Part shown: piece after piece, positions 46,608 through 54,793 of the stretch
Layout of the letters: every line of letters starts with the position of its first letter
Position numbering within the stretch: the first letter of the stretch is position 1
DNA from: Streptomyces tsukubensis
GTDB taxonomy: Bacteria > Actinomycetota > Actinomycetes > Streptomycetales > Streptomycetaceae
Length of the DNA stretch: 64,000 nt
Assembly (NCBI RefSeq): GCF_003932715.1
Contig: NZ_CP020700.1
Coordinates: 1,254,001 to 1,318,000 of the forward strand
Direction: 5' to 3'
Notes under the pieces: model-generated
Databases searched by the model: none
The model's input: only the letters and a program-made list of their open reading frames with translations
What the model was told of the DNA's origin: nothing
Made by a program: the position numbers and the translations under genes

Positions 46608-47171
46608 GTGCTGATCCCTCACGACACCAGATTCGCCCTCGACATGGTGGTCGGCCTCGTGAACACGGCGCCGCAGGACGGACAGGACCAGAGCGACGGA
46701 CTGCAGGACGTGGCCGCCCTGGACACATTCGTCGGGGCCCATTCCATCAGCGATGTCGGTGAGCTGGGGGTACGGGATCTGGAGGCGGTCCGGCAGGTGC
46801 GGGACCGGTTCGCCGAGATCTTCGCCGCCTCGGACCGCCGGCGGGCAGCGGAGCTGGTCAACGAGCTGGTCGCGGCCGCGGGAACCACCCCGCAGCTCAC
46901 CGACCACGACGGCTACGACTGGCATGTGCACTACTTCGCGCCGGGCGCCTCGGTCGGTGATCACCTCGCCGCCGACGGCGGGATGGCGCTGGCGTTCATC
47001 GTCGTCGCGGGCGAGCAGGAGCGGCTGCGCCGCTGCGAGGCACCGGACTGCGGACGGGCCTTCGTCGATCTCTCCCGCAACCGCTCCCGCCGCTACTGCG
47101 ACAGCCGCACCTGCGGGAACCGGCTCCATGTGGCCGCCTACCGCGCGCGCCGCAAGGAGGCGGCGAGCTGA
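46608..47171 (+). CDS. CGNR zinc-finger (ABATE-domain) putative regulator
   Basis: A 187-aa protein with an N-terminal ABATE-like helical domain (LIPHDTRFALDMVVGLVNTA) and a C-terminal CGNR zinc finger: CEAPDCGRAFVDLSRNRSRRYC then TCGNRLHVAAYRARRK. Such proteins are presumed DNA-binding regulators. The GTG at 46608 has GGAG 6 nt upstream; an ATG at 46596 would add four residues. A TAGAGT -10-like box lies at about 46553. Confidence 0.88.
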   Translation: MLIPHDTRFALDMVVGLVNTAPQDGQDQSDGLQDVAALDTFVGAHSISDVGELGVRDLEAVRQVRDRFAEIFAASDRRRAAELVNELVAAAGTTPQLTDHDGYDWHVHYFAPGASVGDHLAADGGMALAFIVVAGEQERLRRCEAPDCGRAFVDLSRNRSRRYCDSRTCGNRLHVAAYRARRKEAAS

Positions 47172-47237
47172 GCCGTACCGGACATCCTGCGGTCTCCGGG
47201 CGCCCACTGCCGGTCCTCGCCCGCGGGGGTACGGCGC

Positions 47238-47408
47238 TCACAACAGGAACAGATCGTGGACGGCGGCCATGAGGAGCAGCACGCCGATCACCGTCAGAAA
47301 GATCATCAGCGGTGGCTGGGAGAGCGCGAAGAGGCAGCCCCGGGGCTCCTGCGGCTGCTGCGGCTCTGGTGTGGGTACCGGGTTCGCGCCCCGGGAGGTA
47401 TCGAGCAT
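47238..47408 (-). CDS. Small single-span membrane protein (56 aa)
   Basis: A short frame with a typical small-membrane-protein layout: Pro/Gln-rich N-terminus (PVPTPEPQQPQEPRG), one membrane helix at about 33-52 (PLMIFLTVIGVLLLMAAV) and the short tail HDLFLL. I recall similar C-termini in conserved Streptomyces small proteins, but cannot verify this. The ATG at 47408 has only a weak GAG upstream. Frames on the same stretch in other phases show no such pattern. Confidence 0.55.
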   Translation of the reverse strand: MLDTSRGANPVPTPEPQQPQEPRGCLFALSQPPLMIFLTVIGVLLLMAAVHDLFLL

Positions 47409-47537
47409 CTCGGGGTGATGATGACGCAGAGCACGGCCCCGTGATCACCCAATACCCATATGAGGGGCGGGAGTTCGTCACATCCCGCCGGTCGTCTCAC
47501 CCACTGAGAAGTTCCGACCGGGCAGTACAGAAAACCG

Positions 47538-47574
47538 GCGGGACACCCCGGAGCCCGGCCCCGGGGTGTCCCGC
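47538..47574 (-). terminator. Terminator of the 47588-48067 gene
   Basis: Perfect 14-bp inverted repeat GCGGGACACCCCGG (47538-47551) and complement (47561-47574), followed on the minus strand by GGTTTT. Confidence 0.88.
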
Positions 47575-47598
47575 TCAGATGCCGTGCTCAGATGCCGT
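47573..47598. repeat. 13-bp tandem duplication across a stop codon
   Basis: GCTCAGATGCCGT occurs twice without a gap (47573-47585 and 47586-47598). The second copy holds the stop codon of the minus-strand gene, so the last codons GGC ATC TGA are duplicated downstream. Confidence 0.9.
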
Positions 47599-48067
47599 GC
47601 TTCTTCAGGATCGCCTCGATATCGCTGAAGTCGTCCCCCGCGCCGGCGGCCGCCTGCTTCCGCCCCTTGGGCTGCGGCTGCGGCGTGGCCGCCGGGCGGG
47701 CGGGCTCGGCCGTCCGGCCGCCGCCCAGCGAGGGCGCCGACGCGGTGGGGGCCACGGCGTCGCGGCGGGCCGCCGCCTTCGCGGCCCGGCGCTCCTTGCG
47801 CCCGGGGATGCCCTTGCGCTTCTCCACGGCCCGGATCCCCAGGAACATCGCCCAGGCGCCGCCGAGCAGCCCGAATCCGAGCCACGCCGTCGGACTGAAG
47901 GCGGTGTCGACCGCCCAGCCCACGGCACCGGTGAGCACCAGGCCCAGGGGGATCAGGGAGTACGCGGCGATCCTGGCGGCGGCCAGGTACCGCTTGCGGT
48001 ACGCCGTGACCGCGGCGATGCCCAGGCCCGCTGCGGACACCGCGGAACATACGGTCTCGGCAATCAT
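47588..48067 (-). CDS. Conserved membrane protein of unknown function
   Basis: A 159-aa protein. Two membrane helices at about 1-20 and 34-75 (IAAYSLIPLGLVLTGAVGWAV, LGFGLLGGAWAMFLGI) are followed by a basic stretch and a disordered linker, ending in the acidic helix DDFSDIEAILKKHGI, which looks like a conserved binding motif. The ATG at 48067 has GGAGGAG 5 nt upstream; an ATG at 48133 is less likely. I do not recognise a function. Confidence 0.8.
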   Translation of the reverse strand: MIAETVCSAVSAAGLGIAAVTAYRKRYLAAARIAAYSLIPLGLVLTGAVGWAVDTAFSPTAWLGFGLLGGAWAMFLGIRAVEKRKGIPGRKERRAAKAAARRDAVAPTASAPSLGGGRTAEPARPAATPQPQPKGRKQAAAGAGDDFSDIEAILKKHGI

Positions 48068-48253
48068 CCGGCTCCTCCTGCAGGTGCGGTGTTTCGGTGG
48101 GCGCAGTGCGGTACGTCCCCATCCATCCTGCACCGCCGAGGGGTCCGGGTGCCACGGGGGTGGTGCCCTCTCAGGGGGATCTAAGGGCTGCGTTCATCCC
48201 GAGGTGCCGGTCCCGGCGCCGGTCCGGGCGGGCCGGGCTGGGAGAATCGCCGT

Positions 48254-48790
48254 ATGAACGACTCCACTCCGTCCCCCGGGTCCGCGCCCTCCGCCGTCGT
48301 TCTCGACGTCTGGTGCGAACTCCAGTGCCCCGACTGCCGGACCGCCCTCGCCGATCTGCAGGCCCTCCGCGAACACTACGGCGACAGGCTGGAGATCCGG
48401 ACCCGGCACTTCCCGCTGGAGAAGCACAAGTACGCCTTCGCCGCGGCCCAGGCCGCCGAGGAGGCCGCGGCCCAGGGCGCGGAGCGGCGCTATACGGAGG
48501 CCGTGCTCGACGGGGTGGCGGAGCTGGAGCGGCGGGGCGAGGACTTCCTGGTGGCGACGGCCCGTGAACTGGGTCTCGACGCCGACGAGTTCGAGATCGC
48601 CCTGATCGACGGCCGGCACATCCTCACCGTCGACGCCGATCACGCGGAGGGCAAGGCGATCGGCGTCACCGGCACTCCCACGTATGTCATCGGCGGCGAG
48701 CGCCTCGACGGCGGCAAGAGCCAGGAGGGCCTGCGGGCCCGTATCGAGGAGATCGCCGACCGGCTGCTGGCCGGGGAAGCGTCCGCGTAG
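48254..48790 (+). CDS. DsbA-family thioredoxin-fold protein
   Basis: A 178-aa oxidoreductase with the active-site motif CPDC at 25-28 (preceded by Cys21) and the cis-Pro loop GVTGTPTYVIGG. The helical insert EEAAAQGAERRYTEAV is typical of the DsbA/FrnE class. There is no signal peptide, so it should be cytoplasmic. ATG at 48254. Confidence 0.9.
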   Translation: MNDSTPSPGSAPSAVVLDVWCELQCPDCRTALADLQALREHYGDRLEIRTRHFPLEKHKYAFAAAQAAEEAAAQGAERRYTEAVLDGVAELERRGEDFLVATARELGLDADEFEIALIDGRHILTVDADHAEGKAIGVTGTPTYVIGGERLDGGKSQEGLRARIEEIADRLLAGEASA

Positions 48791-48854
48791 CACCGCAATC
48801 GCGAACGGAGGCTTCCGGCCGCGGCGGGCGGACCGCCGGGCCGGATCCGTACCG

Positions 48855-49535
48855 TCACAGCAGGGGCTTCCGCCAGTGGACCAGGGTCGTGCGGTAGCCG
48901 AGGGCGGAGGCCAGCCGCAGGGCGGCGGCATCGTCCGCGGGGACGGACAGCGCGAGCCGCCGGGCCCCGGCCGCCAGGGCCGAGCCCTCGGCATGGCGGA
49001 TCAGGGCCCGCCCGTACCCCCGACCGCGCCGTGGCCCGCTGATGCCCGCCGTCGCGAGCCGCATGCTCTCCCCGTCCGCGATCAGCTCGTACCGGCCGGC
49101 TTCCGTATCCCCGTCGAGCAGGACGTATCCGTCGTTCGGGCCTTCCGGCCGGGCCGTGAGGCCCGGCGGCAGGGCGGGCGGGGGCACGGCGAGGATCTTC
49201 TCCAGAGCCCGGCCGGTGGGGGCGTAGCCGAGGGCGACCACCAGTCTGGTGGCCGCCCGGGCCGCGGGGGCCACGGACACCCTGATCTCGTCGCAGCCCC
49301 AGGCCCGCAGCACCTCCTCGGCGGCGAGCGCGGCCACCGTCGCCCTCCCCCGGTGCCGCTCGGCCGGCTCGACGAAGAGCGACCGGAGCGTTCCGGTCCG
49401 GTGTCCCGGCGGGGTCCCGGCCGCGATTTCGAGGCCGCCGACCCGGCGGCCGTTGACGCAGATGTCGTAGCCGCGCGAGGACGCGTTGCCGGTTTCGTTC
49501 CGCGGCGGCCCGGCCGGCCGCAGGGTGGTCGTCAT
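48855..49535 (-). CDS. GNAT N-acetyltransferase with two GNAT halves
   Basis: A 226-aa protein with two acetyl-CoA-binding-like regions: LRSLFVEPAERHRGRATVAAL in the first half and ATAGISGPRRGRGYGRALIRHA in the second. The second keeps the canonical RGxGxG/A motif; the first is weaker and may be inactive. The C-terminus SALGYRTTLVHWRKPL is typical of GNAT enzymes. ATG at 49535. Substrate unknown. Confidence 0.88.
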   Translation of the reverse strand: MTTTLRPAGPPRNETGNASSRGYDICVNGRRVGGLEIAAGTPPGHRTGTLRSLFVEPAERHRGRATVAALAAEEVLRAWGCDEIRVSVAPAARAATRLVVALGYAPTGRALEKILAVPPPALPPGLTARPEGPNDGYVLLDGDTEAGRYELIADGESMRLATAGISGPRRGRGYGRALIRHAEGSALAAGARRLALSVPADDAAALRLASALGYRTTLVHWRKPLL

Positions 49536-49597
49536 CCGGAAGTTCTACCCAGCGGGAGGGCGGTGTCCCCCGCACCGCGCCCGCGGCCGCTCCTCCG

Positions 49598-50431
49598 TCA
49601 GCGCAGCCGGGGGTCGGGGTCGGCGGCGGCGCGCTCGTCGAAGACCCTCATGGCCTTCGCGGTCACCGGCCCGGGCGCGTCGCCGAGCACCCGGCCGTCG
49701 ATCCGCTGCACGGCCTGGACGTCCCGGAGACTGGAGGTCAGGAAGATCTCGTCGGCCCGCTGCAGCACGTCGAACGGCAGCTCGGTCTCGACCGCCCCGG
49801 TCCACTCCACGGTCAGTGCGCGGGTGATGCCCGCGAGGCAGCCCGAGGAGAGGGGCGGGGTGAGCAGCTCCCCGTCGACGACGACGAAGACATTGGAGCC
49901 GGTGCCTTCGCAGAGCGCGCCCACGGTGTTGGCGAGGAGCGCCTCGGAGGCACCCTGCTCCGCGGCCCGGGCGAGGGCGACGACGTTCTCCGCGTACGAC
50001 GTGGTCTTCAGCCCGGCGACCGCGCCGCGCTCGTTGCGGACCCAGGGGACGGTGACCGCGGCGGTGGTGTCGGGGCGGCGCGCTTCGGCGGAGCCGAGGG
50101 CGACGACCAGGGTCGGGCCCGCGGTGCCGCGGTCGGAGCCGAGCGGGGAGAGACCGCCGGTGCAGGTGATGCGCAGCCGTCCCAGGGGTACGGGGTCGGT
50201 GCCGAGGAGGGTGTCGCAGGCCCGGCGGATCTCGTCGAGATCGGGATCGGGGAGCCCGAGGCCGCGGGCGGAGCGGGTGAGCCGTTCGAGGTGGAGGGTG
50301 AGGGCGAAGGGGCGCCCGTCCACGGCCTTGACGGTCTCGAAGACGCCGTCGCCGACGGTGAGCCCGTGGTCGAGCACGGACACCCGGGCCTCCTCGGCGT
50401 CCTTCGGGCCGCCGTCCACCCAGAGCTTCAT
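49598..50431 (-). CDS. pabC: Aminodeoxychorismate lyase (class IV aminotransferase fold)
   Basis: PLP enzyme that splits 4-amino-4-deoxychorismate to p-aminobenzoate and pyruvate (277 aa). The Schiff-base lysine is in AGLKTTSYAEN (Lys142), and the phosphate-binding region ANTVGALCEGTGSNVF is typical of the class. The ATG at 50431 overlaps the pabB stop (ATGA). Coupling to a PabB-type enzyme makes the lyase call more likely than a branched-chain or D-amino acid transaminase. Confidence 0.9.
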   Translation of the reverse strand: MKLWVDGGPKDAEEARVSVLDHGLTVGDGVFETVKAVDGRPFALTLHLERLTRSARGLGLPDPDLDEIRRACDTLLGTDPVPLGRLRITCTGGLSPLGSDRGTAGPTLVVALGSAEARRPDTTAAVTVPWVRNERGAVAGLKTTSYAENVVALARAAEQGASEALLANTVGALCEGTGSNVFVVVDGELLTPPLSSGCLAGITRALTVEWTGAVETELPFDVLQRADEIFLTSSLRDVQAVQRIDGRVLGDAPGPVTAKAMRVFDERAAADPDPRLR

Positions 50432-51549
50432 TTCGCTGTTCCTTCCGCACTCGTCGCGGCCGCCGTCTCACTCGCCGGCCGTCCGGCGGCCGGCGTCCTT
50501 CCGCCGGGGCCTGCCGGGGCCGACGCTATCGCGAGCAGCCGGTGGGCCTTGAGCTCGGTCTCCGCCCACTCCCGTTCGGGGTCGGAGCCCCAGGTGATCC
50601 CGGCGCCGGTGCCGAACCGCAGCAGGGGGCGGCCGGGCTCGGTCCGGTCGACCCAGAAGGTACGTATGCCGACGGCCAGCTCGCCCCGGCCGCGGTCGGC
50701 GTCGACCCAGCCGATACCGCCGCAGTACGGACCGCGGGGGGCGGTCTCCAGCGCCTCGATGATCCGCAGGGCGCTGGACTTGGGCGCTCCGGTGACCGAG
50801 CCGGGCGGGAAGGTGGCGTCGAGGAGGTCCCGCCAGGTGCCGCCGGGCCGCAGTTCGCCGCGGACGGTCGACACCAGATGGACCAGGCCAGGATGGGGTT
50901 CGACGGCGCACAGCTCGGGCACCGTGACCGATCCGGTGGCGCAGACCCGGCCCAGGTCGTTGCGGACCAGGTCCACGATCATCACGTTCTCGGCGTGGTC
51001 CTTCTCCAGCAGATCGGCCGCGGTCCGGCCGGTGCCCTTGATGGGGCCCGACTCGACGGTGCCGCCGGTGCGCCGCAGATACAGCTCGGGCGACGCGGTG
51101 GCGATCTCCACCCCGTGACCGGGCAGCCGAATCGTTCCGGCATAGGGGGCGGGGTTGCCGCGGGCGAGGAGTGCGGTGAGGGCGTCGATATCGGCGGGGG
51201 ATCCGCCGGGCTCCGGCAGCGGCGCGGAGAGCACCCGGCAGAGATTGGCCTGGTAGACCTCGCCCGCCGCGATGTGCTCGCGGATCCGGGCGACGCCCGC
51301 GGTGTAGGCGGCACGGTCCAGGGAGGACGTCCAGTCACCGGCGGCCGGGCCGTGCCACCGGCCGGGGACGGGTGCGGGCACCGGCCCGGTGCGGACCTCG
51401 GCGAACCGGGCGCAGGTGATCCGGCCCTCGAAATCGGCCGCGACGGCCCAGAAGCCCTCGGAGTCGAGGGCCTCGGGGTCGTGGGTGACGTCCCGCAGTC
51501 CGGTGGCGATCAGATGCCCGAAACGGGCGAGCGGAGGGTGGTGGTGCAC
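50428..51549 (-). CDS. pabB: Aminodeoxychorismate synthase component I
   Basis: Adds an amino group to chorismate for folate synthesis (373 aa). The PIKGTGR motif (about residue 170), with Lys rather than Ala in this position, is the PabB signature and separates it from anthranilate synthase TrpE. HLVSTVRGEL and FPPGSVTGAPKSSALRIIE are the remaining chorismate-site motifs. It is shorter than usual PabB because the N-terminal domain is reduced. GTG at 51549. A glutaminase partner (PabA) is not in the window. Confidence 0.92.
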   Translation of the reverse strand: MHHHPPLARFGHLIATGLRDVTHDPEALDSEGFWAVAADFEGRITCARFAEVRTGPVPAPVPGRWHGPAAGDWTSSLDRAAYTAGVARIREHIAAGEVYQANLCRVLSAPLPEPGGSPADIDALTALLARGNPAPYAGTIRLPGHGVEIATASPELYLRRTGGTVESGPIKGTGRTAADLLEKDHAENVMIVDLVRNDLGRVCATGSVTVPELCAVEPHPGLVHLVSTVRGELRPGGTWRDLLDATFPPGSVTGAPKSSALRIIEALETAPRGPYCGGIGWVDADRGRGELAVGIRTFWVDRTEPGRPLLRFGTGAGITWGSDPEREWAETELKAHRLLAIASAPAGPGGRTPAAGRPASETAAATSAEGTAK

Positions 51550-51711
51550 GGTTCGAGTCTATGACCGGGGCGGATGTCGTCCGGATGGGCGGGCGGGGCG
51601 CCCGGGACGGCACTCCCCCGAGGACGCCGGAGGCGGTCGCACGGGGTCCCGGAGCGGCCCCCGGGACCACTGCGGGACGAACACACGTCAGCACGCTGCG
51701 GAAACGCGTTT

Positions 51712-51739
51712 TTGTGCTGGCCCCGGAATCCGCTAGAGT
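51712..51739 (+). promoter_or_regulatory. Housekeeping (HrdB-type) promoter of the tRNA operon
   Basis: TTGTGC (51712-51717), 16 nt, TAGAGT (51734-51739), with tRNA-Gly starting 42 nt further on. Fair matches to the vegetative -35 and -10 boxes. Confidence 0.65.
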
Positions 51740-51781
51740 TCAACACGTCGCCGGGACGCGGAAGCGGGCCGGAAAAGACAA

Positions 51782-51854
51782 GCGGACGTGGCTCAGTTGG
51801 TAGAGCATCACCTTGCCAAGGTGAGGGTCGCGAGTTCGAATCTCGTCGTCCGCT
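51782..51854 (+). tRNA. tRNA-Gly (GCC)
   Basis: 73 nt: acceptor GCGGACG/CGTCCGC, D-arm GCTC/GAGC, anticodon stem TCACC/GGTGA with loop TTGCCAA (GCC), T-arm GCGAG TTCGAAT CTCGT, discriminator T, no encoded CCA. Confidence 0.97.
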
Positions 51855-51889
51855 CGACGTGGGGGATCTTCCCGAACCCCCGCACTCCG

Positions 51890-51960
51890 GGTGGAGTGGC
51901 CGAGAGGCGAGGCAACGGCCTGCAAAGCCGTCTACACGGGTTCAAATCCCGTCTCCACCT
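51890..51960 (+). tRNA. tRNA-Cys (GCA)
   Basis: 71 nt: acceptor GGTGGAG/CTCCACC, anticodon stem ACGGC/GCCGT with loop CTGCAAA (GCA), T-arm ACGGG TTCAAAT CCCGT, discriminator T. 35 nt after tRNA-Gly. Confidence 0.97.
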
Positions 51961-51964
51961 CCAA

Positions 51965-52036
51965 GGACGATTAGCTCAGCGGGAGAGCGCTTCCCTGACA
52001 CGGAAGAGGTCACTGGTTCAATCCCAGTATCGTCCA
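51965..52036 (+). tRNA. tRNA-Val (GAC), copy 1 (GGACGAT acceptor)
   Basis: 72 nt: acceptor GGACGAT/ATCGTCC, D-arm GCTC/GAGC, anticodon stem CTTCC/GGAAG with loop CTGACAC (GAC), T-arm ACTGG TTCAATC CCAGT. Starts 4 nt after tRNA-Cys. Its body matches copies 2 and 3; only the acceptor stem differs. Confidence 0.97.
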
Positions 52037-52058
52037 CCAGGATCCTGACGGATCCCCC

Positions 52059-52130
52059 GCGCGATTAGCTCAGCGGGAGAGCGCTTCCCTGACACGGAAG
52101 AGGTCACTGGTTCAATCCCAGTATCGCGCA
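52059..52130 (+). tRNA. tRNA-Val (GAC), copy 2 (GCGCGAT acceptor)
   Basis: 72 nt, acceptor GCGCGAT/ATCGCGC; the rest is identical to copy 1. Identical to copy 3 over its full length. Confidence 0.97.
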
Positions 52131-52175
52131 CGCAGTACACTGCCCTCCGCGGGATGCGTCCCGTGGTCGGTTCCC

Positions 52176-52247
52176 GCGCGATTAGCTCAGCGGGAGAGCG
52201 CTTCCCTGACACGGAAGAGGTCACTGGTTCAATCCCAGTATCGCGCA
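52176..52247 (+). tRNA. tRNA-Val (GAC), copy 3
   Basis: 72 nt, identical to copy 2, 45 nt downstream of it. Last gene of the operon. Confidence 0.97.
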
Positions 52248-52253
52248 CAGGTC

Positions 52254-52290
52254 CGGAGCCCCGGCCGCCTTCTCGGTGGCCGGGGCTCCG
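52254..52290 (+). terminator. Terminator of the tRNA operon
   Basis: Perfect 13-bp inverted repeat (52254-52266 and 52278-52290, 11-nt loop), 6 bp past the last tRNA. Confidence 0.88.
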
Positions 52291-52339
52291 TCATTGTGTC
52301 TGCAGGAGTTCTGCCTGCGGATCAGGTGGACCGGGCGGA

Positions 52340-52633
52340 TCAGGACGAGAAGAGCATCCGGCCGAAGCCCCGCTGACGACCGTGGTGGCCGTGGTGCCCG
52401 TGGCCGTGGTGTCCCCCGTGGTGCGGGGCGCCCCAGGCCGGCGCCTGGGGCGCGGGGTAGGCGGCGGGCGGGGCGGGCGGCGGCGCCTGCTGGGTCCACT
52501 GGGATTCCAGGCGGGTGAGGGCCTCCAGCTCGCCGTAGTCCAGGAATATCCCCCGGCAGCCGCTGCACTGTTCGATCTGGACGCCGTTGCGGTTGTACGT
52601 GTGCATCATCGCGTGGCACTTGGGGCACTGCAT
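52340..52633 (-). CDS. Zinc-ribbon protein, zf-TFIIB type, with His-rich tail
   Basis: A 97-aa protein. The N-terminal zinc ribbon has two CxxC pairs, CPKCHAMM and CSGCRGIFLDYGELEAL, followed by a Pro/Ala linker and a tail with many His and Gly residues (HHGGHHGHGHHGHHG), then RGFGRMLFSS. The tail suggests metal binding, which is inference. The ATG at 52633 is preceded by GAGGAG at a longish 12 nt. Confidence 0.88.
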   Translation of the reverse strand: MQCPKCHAMMHTYNRNGVQIEQCSGCRGIFLDYGELEALTRLESQWTQQAPPPAPPAAYPAPQAPAWGAPHHGGHHGHGHHGHHGRQRGFGRMLFSS

Positions 52634-52700
52634 CGTCGGGCTCAGCTCCTCGCCTGTCGTTCCGTGCGGCCCGGTTGAGGTGCCCGGCCGCAGCAGCACC

Positions 52701-53717
52701 CTACTTCGGGGCCCCGGCCGGGGACGAGGAGTCCGGCGCCCGCTCCGGGGGCAGGGCGGCGATCCGGGCGCAGGCGTCGAGAACGGCGGCATCCGTCTCG
52801 TCCGGTGCCCGGTCCTCCCTGGCCGCCCTCGCCAGGGCGAGCGCGGCGCTCTGCACGGTCAGCGCGCGGGCCGGCACATCCAGCGCGGCCCAGGGGTCGG
52901 CCGGATCGGCGGCCGGTCCCCCGGCGGCGAAGTAGGCGCCGGTGAACCGCTGCCAGACCTCGGGTGCCAGAAGTCCGGCGGCGAACCAGGCCGCTGGGGG
53001 GGCCAGGTCCCAGGCCCGGGCGCCGAGCCCGAGATCGTCGACGTCGATCAGCAGCCAGGGCCCGCCGGGCGCGGGGTGCCGGACGAGCTGGCCGAGGTGG
53101 AGATCGCCGTGGCAGAGCCCGACGGGTCCGCCGGGCGGTGCGGCGGCCGGGGTCTGGCCCCGGGCCCAGGCCGGGAGCCGGTGCCAGGCCCGCTCCACGT
53201 CCCGGCAGGCGGGGTGCCGGGACTCCCGCCGCATCCGGGCCATCGCTCGGGCGGCCTTCAGGGGCCCGCGCATCACGGGCGGCGCCTGTCCCCGGGGCGG
53301 TGCGGGCCGGTGGCCGTCCGCCGGGAACCGGTGGAGCGCGGCCAGCAGGACGGCGGTCTCCTCCCAGGGCGCGGCACCGGGGTCGGCCGGGTCGACGGGT
53401 ATGCCGTGGGGCCAGACGGTGACGGGGCGGCCCGAGGTCTCCCGTACCTCCGGCGGCAGCGGCAGCGGTGCCAGCAGGATTCCGGCGAGCCGGGGGTCGG
53501 CGGCGAGGGCGATCCGGCTGCGGTGGGCGGCGGGATCGGTGGCGGGGTCATGGGCCTTGGCGACCGCGGAGCCGTGCCGGACGACGGTTCCGTCGGGGCG
53601 GTCCGCGAGGACCTCCGGGCCGTGGGCACAGCCCCGGCAGTCCGGGAGCGGCGAGGGCCCGGCATGGGCCGCCGCCCGGGCGGCCCGGGCGAGGGCGTCG
53701 ACGACGGCAGTGCTCAC
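52701..53717 (-). CDS. Aminoglycoside phosphotransferase-family kinase
   Basis: A 338-aa protein with the small-molecule kinase motifs CHGDLHLGQLV (catalytic Asp) and LIDVDDLGLGARAWDLA (metal-binding Asp). The N-lobe is short and weakly conserved, with CRGCAHGPEVL near residue 28. The GTG at 53717 follows GGGGGGAAC. The substrate is unknown; antibiotic resistance cannot be inferred from the family alone. Next to the zinc-ribbon gene on the same strand, 67 bp apart. Confidence 0.88.
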   Translation of the reverse strand: MSTAVVDALARAARAAAHAGPSPLPDCRGCAHGPEVLADRPDGTVVRHGSAVAKAHDPATDPAAHRSRIALAADPRLAGILLAPLPLPPEVRETSGRPVTVWPHGIPVDPADPGAAPWEETAVLLAALHRFPADGHRPAPPRGQAPPVMRGPLKAARAMARMRRESRHPACRDVERAWHRLPAWARGQTPAAAPPGGPVGLCHGDLHLGQLVRHPAPGGPWLLIDVDDLGLGARAWDLAPPAAWFAAGLLAPEVWQRFTGAYFAAGGPAADPADPWAALDVPARALTVQSAALALARAAREDRAPDETDAAVLDACARIAALPPERAPDSSSPAGAPK

Positions 53718-54057
53718 GTTCCCCCCGGATGCGGTACGGCTCGGTGCGAGGGTACGCGGCGGAGCGGGGCGGCCCGCGGGCCGGGGCCCGGCCCGGTCCG
53801 GAGAGGCAGCGAGGCAGCGAGGCGGAGACGGGTCCGGTGCCGGGCGGTGATTCCGTACGGGGAAACGGAAGCGGCCGGCCCCGTAACGGACGACGGCAGC
53901 GTGCCCGGCCCCGTACCGGCACCCGTACCGGAAAATGCGGAGGCCGGTCGGCTCCCCAGCCAACCGGCCACCACTGCCGTCCGCCGCACCCCCGTCCCCA
54001 CGGGGTTATGGCCGGATGTCCCCGGCCCGGACCGCTCTTCCGGGCCCGGGGCGCCGC
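53718..54057. other. Gap upstream of the phosphotransferase gene, one hairpin
   Basis: No gene seen in 340 bp. A GC-rich inverted repeat at 54020-54031 and 54039-54051 (12 pairs with one bulge) lies just past the end of the small membrane protein gene on the minus strand and probably ends its transcript. Confidence 0.5.
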
Positions 54058-54261
54058 TCAGCGCCCCAGCATCACGCCCACGGACGACGCTTGTGTCACT
54101 ACTGCTTCCCAGCCACCGATGACATAGAGCAGCAGTGCCGCCAGGGGAAGAACCATGGCCGTGGCCACCAGCGGGTGGCGCTGACCGGGCCGCCGGCCGC
54201 CGAACGCGGCTGCCCGGCGTTCCTGCGTGCGGATCACGGTCCGCGTTGCCGTGTCGGCCAT
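54058..54261 (-). CDS. Small single-span membrane protein (67 aa)
   Basis: A 67-aa protein with a basic N-terminus (ADTATRTVIRTQERRAAAFGG) and one membrane helix (PLVATAMVLPLAALLLYVIGGW, about 30-51). The ATG at 54261 has GGAGAGGAACC upstream, a strong site that decides the start. Its N-terminal half could be cytoplasmic. No function known. Confidence 0.78.
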   Translation of the reverse strand: MADTATRTVIRTQERRAAAFGGRRPGQRHPLVATAMVLPLAALLLYVIGGWEAVVTQASSVGVMLGR

Positions 54262-54451
54262 GGTTCCTCTCCTGTCGTGGTCGAAACAGCGGCGGGTGTC
54301 CGACCTCGGGGGACGAGTACTGCACCCGCCGCTTGACCTCAACACTAGGTTTCCGGCGGGGACGGAACGTCATGCCCGCGTACCTATTGGCGGGCCTCCG
54401 AGAGGATGAGCCGGGCCTCTCCGGTGTACTCCCCAGGGTGGAGAAGCCGAC

Positions 54452-54709
54452 TCAGGTCTGAGGGGTTTCCCTGAGGGGACGCTCCGAGGCGTCGTCCCGT
54501 GGCACCGGCTGCTCCACCAGGGCCAGCACCCGGTTGGCCATAAATCGGGCCGTCCGCACCACGGCCCCGGTACGGGTGACTTCGCTCACTTCGACCACCC
54601 CCCTGCGGACGGCGGTCTCCACCCGGCGGCCTGCCCGGCTTGCCACGACTTCGTACGTCCGTGTGCTGTCACCCGCGTCGACCACGATCTCCACGCGATC
54701 ACCCTTCAC
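54452..54709 (-). CDS. Small protein of unknown function (85 aa)
   Basis: An 85-aa protein from the GTG at 54709. The first 45 residues look like a compact beta-strand domain (VEIVVDAGDSTRTYEVVAS, VETAVRRGVVEVSEVTR), followed by a helix and a short tail. An upstream in-frame ATG at 54817 is unlikely since it overlaps a candidate promoter at 54794-54816. I do not recognise a family. Divergent from the kinase gene. Confidence 0.68.
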   Translation of the reverse strand: MKGDRVEIVVDAGDSTRTYEVVASRAGRRVETAVRRGVVEVSEVTRTGAVVRTARFMANRVLALVEQPVPRDDASERPLRETPQT

Positions 54710-54793
54710 AGATCCAATCCCCCTCCGGCGACGGTCGGTTGAGATTGCGCGCGGGCCAGGGGAGCCGGATCCCGCGCTCCCTGACCTCTGGTC

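Noticed and set aside
51740..52248. Open frames over the tRNA cluster with repeated RDTGIEPVTSSVSGK-like peptides
   Set aside because: They are antisense or sense translations of the tRNA genes, a well-known source of false hypothetical proteins.
52701..53717. Aminoglycoside resistance gene
   Set aside because: The fold is clear, but the family contains many kinases of other small molecules; no feature points to an antibiotic substrate.
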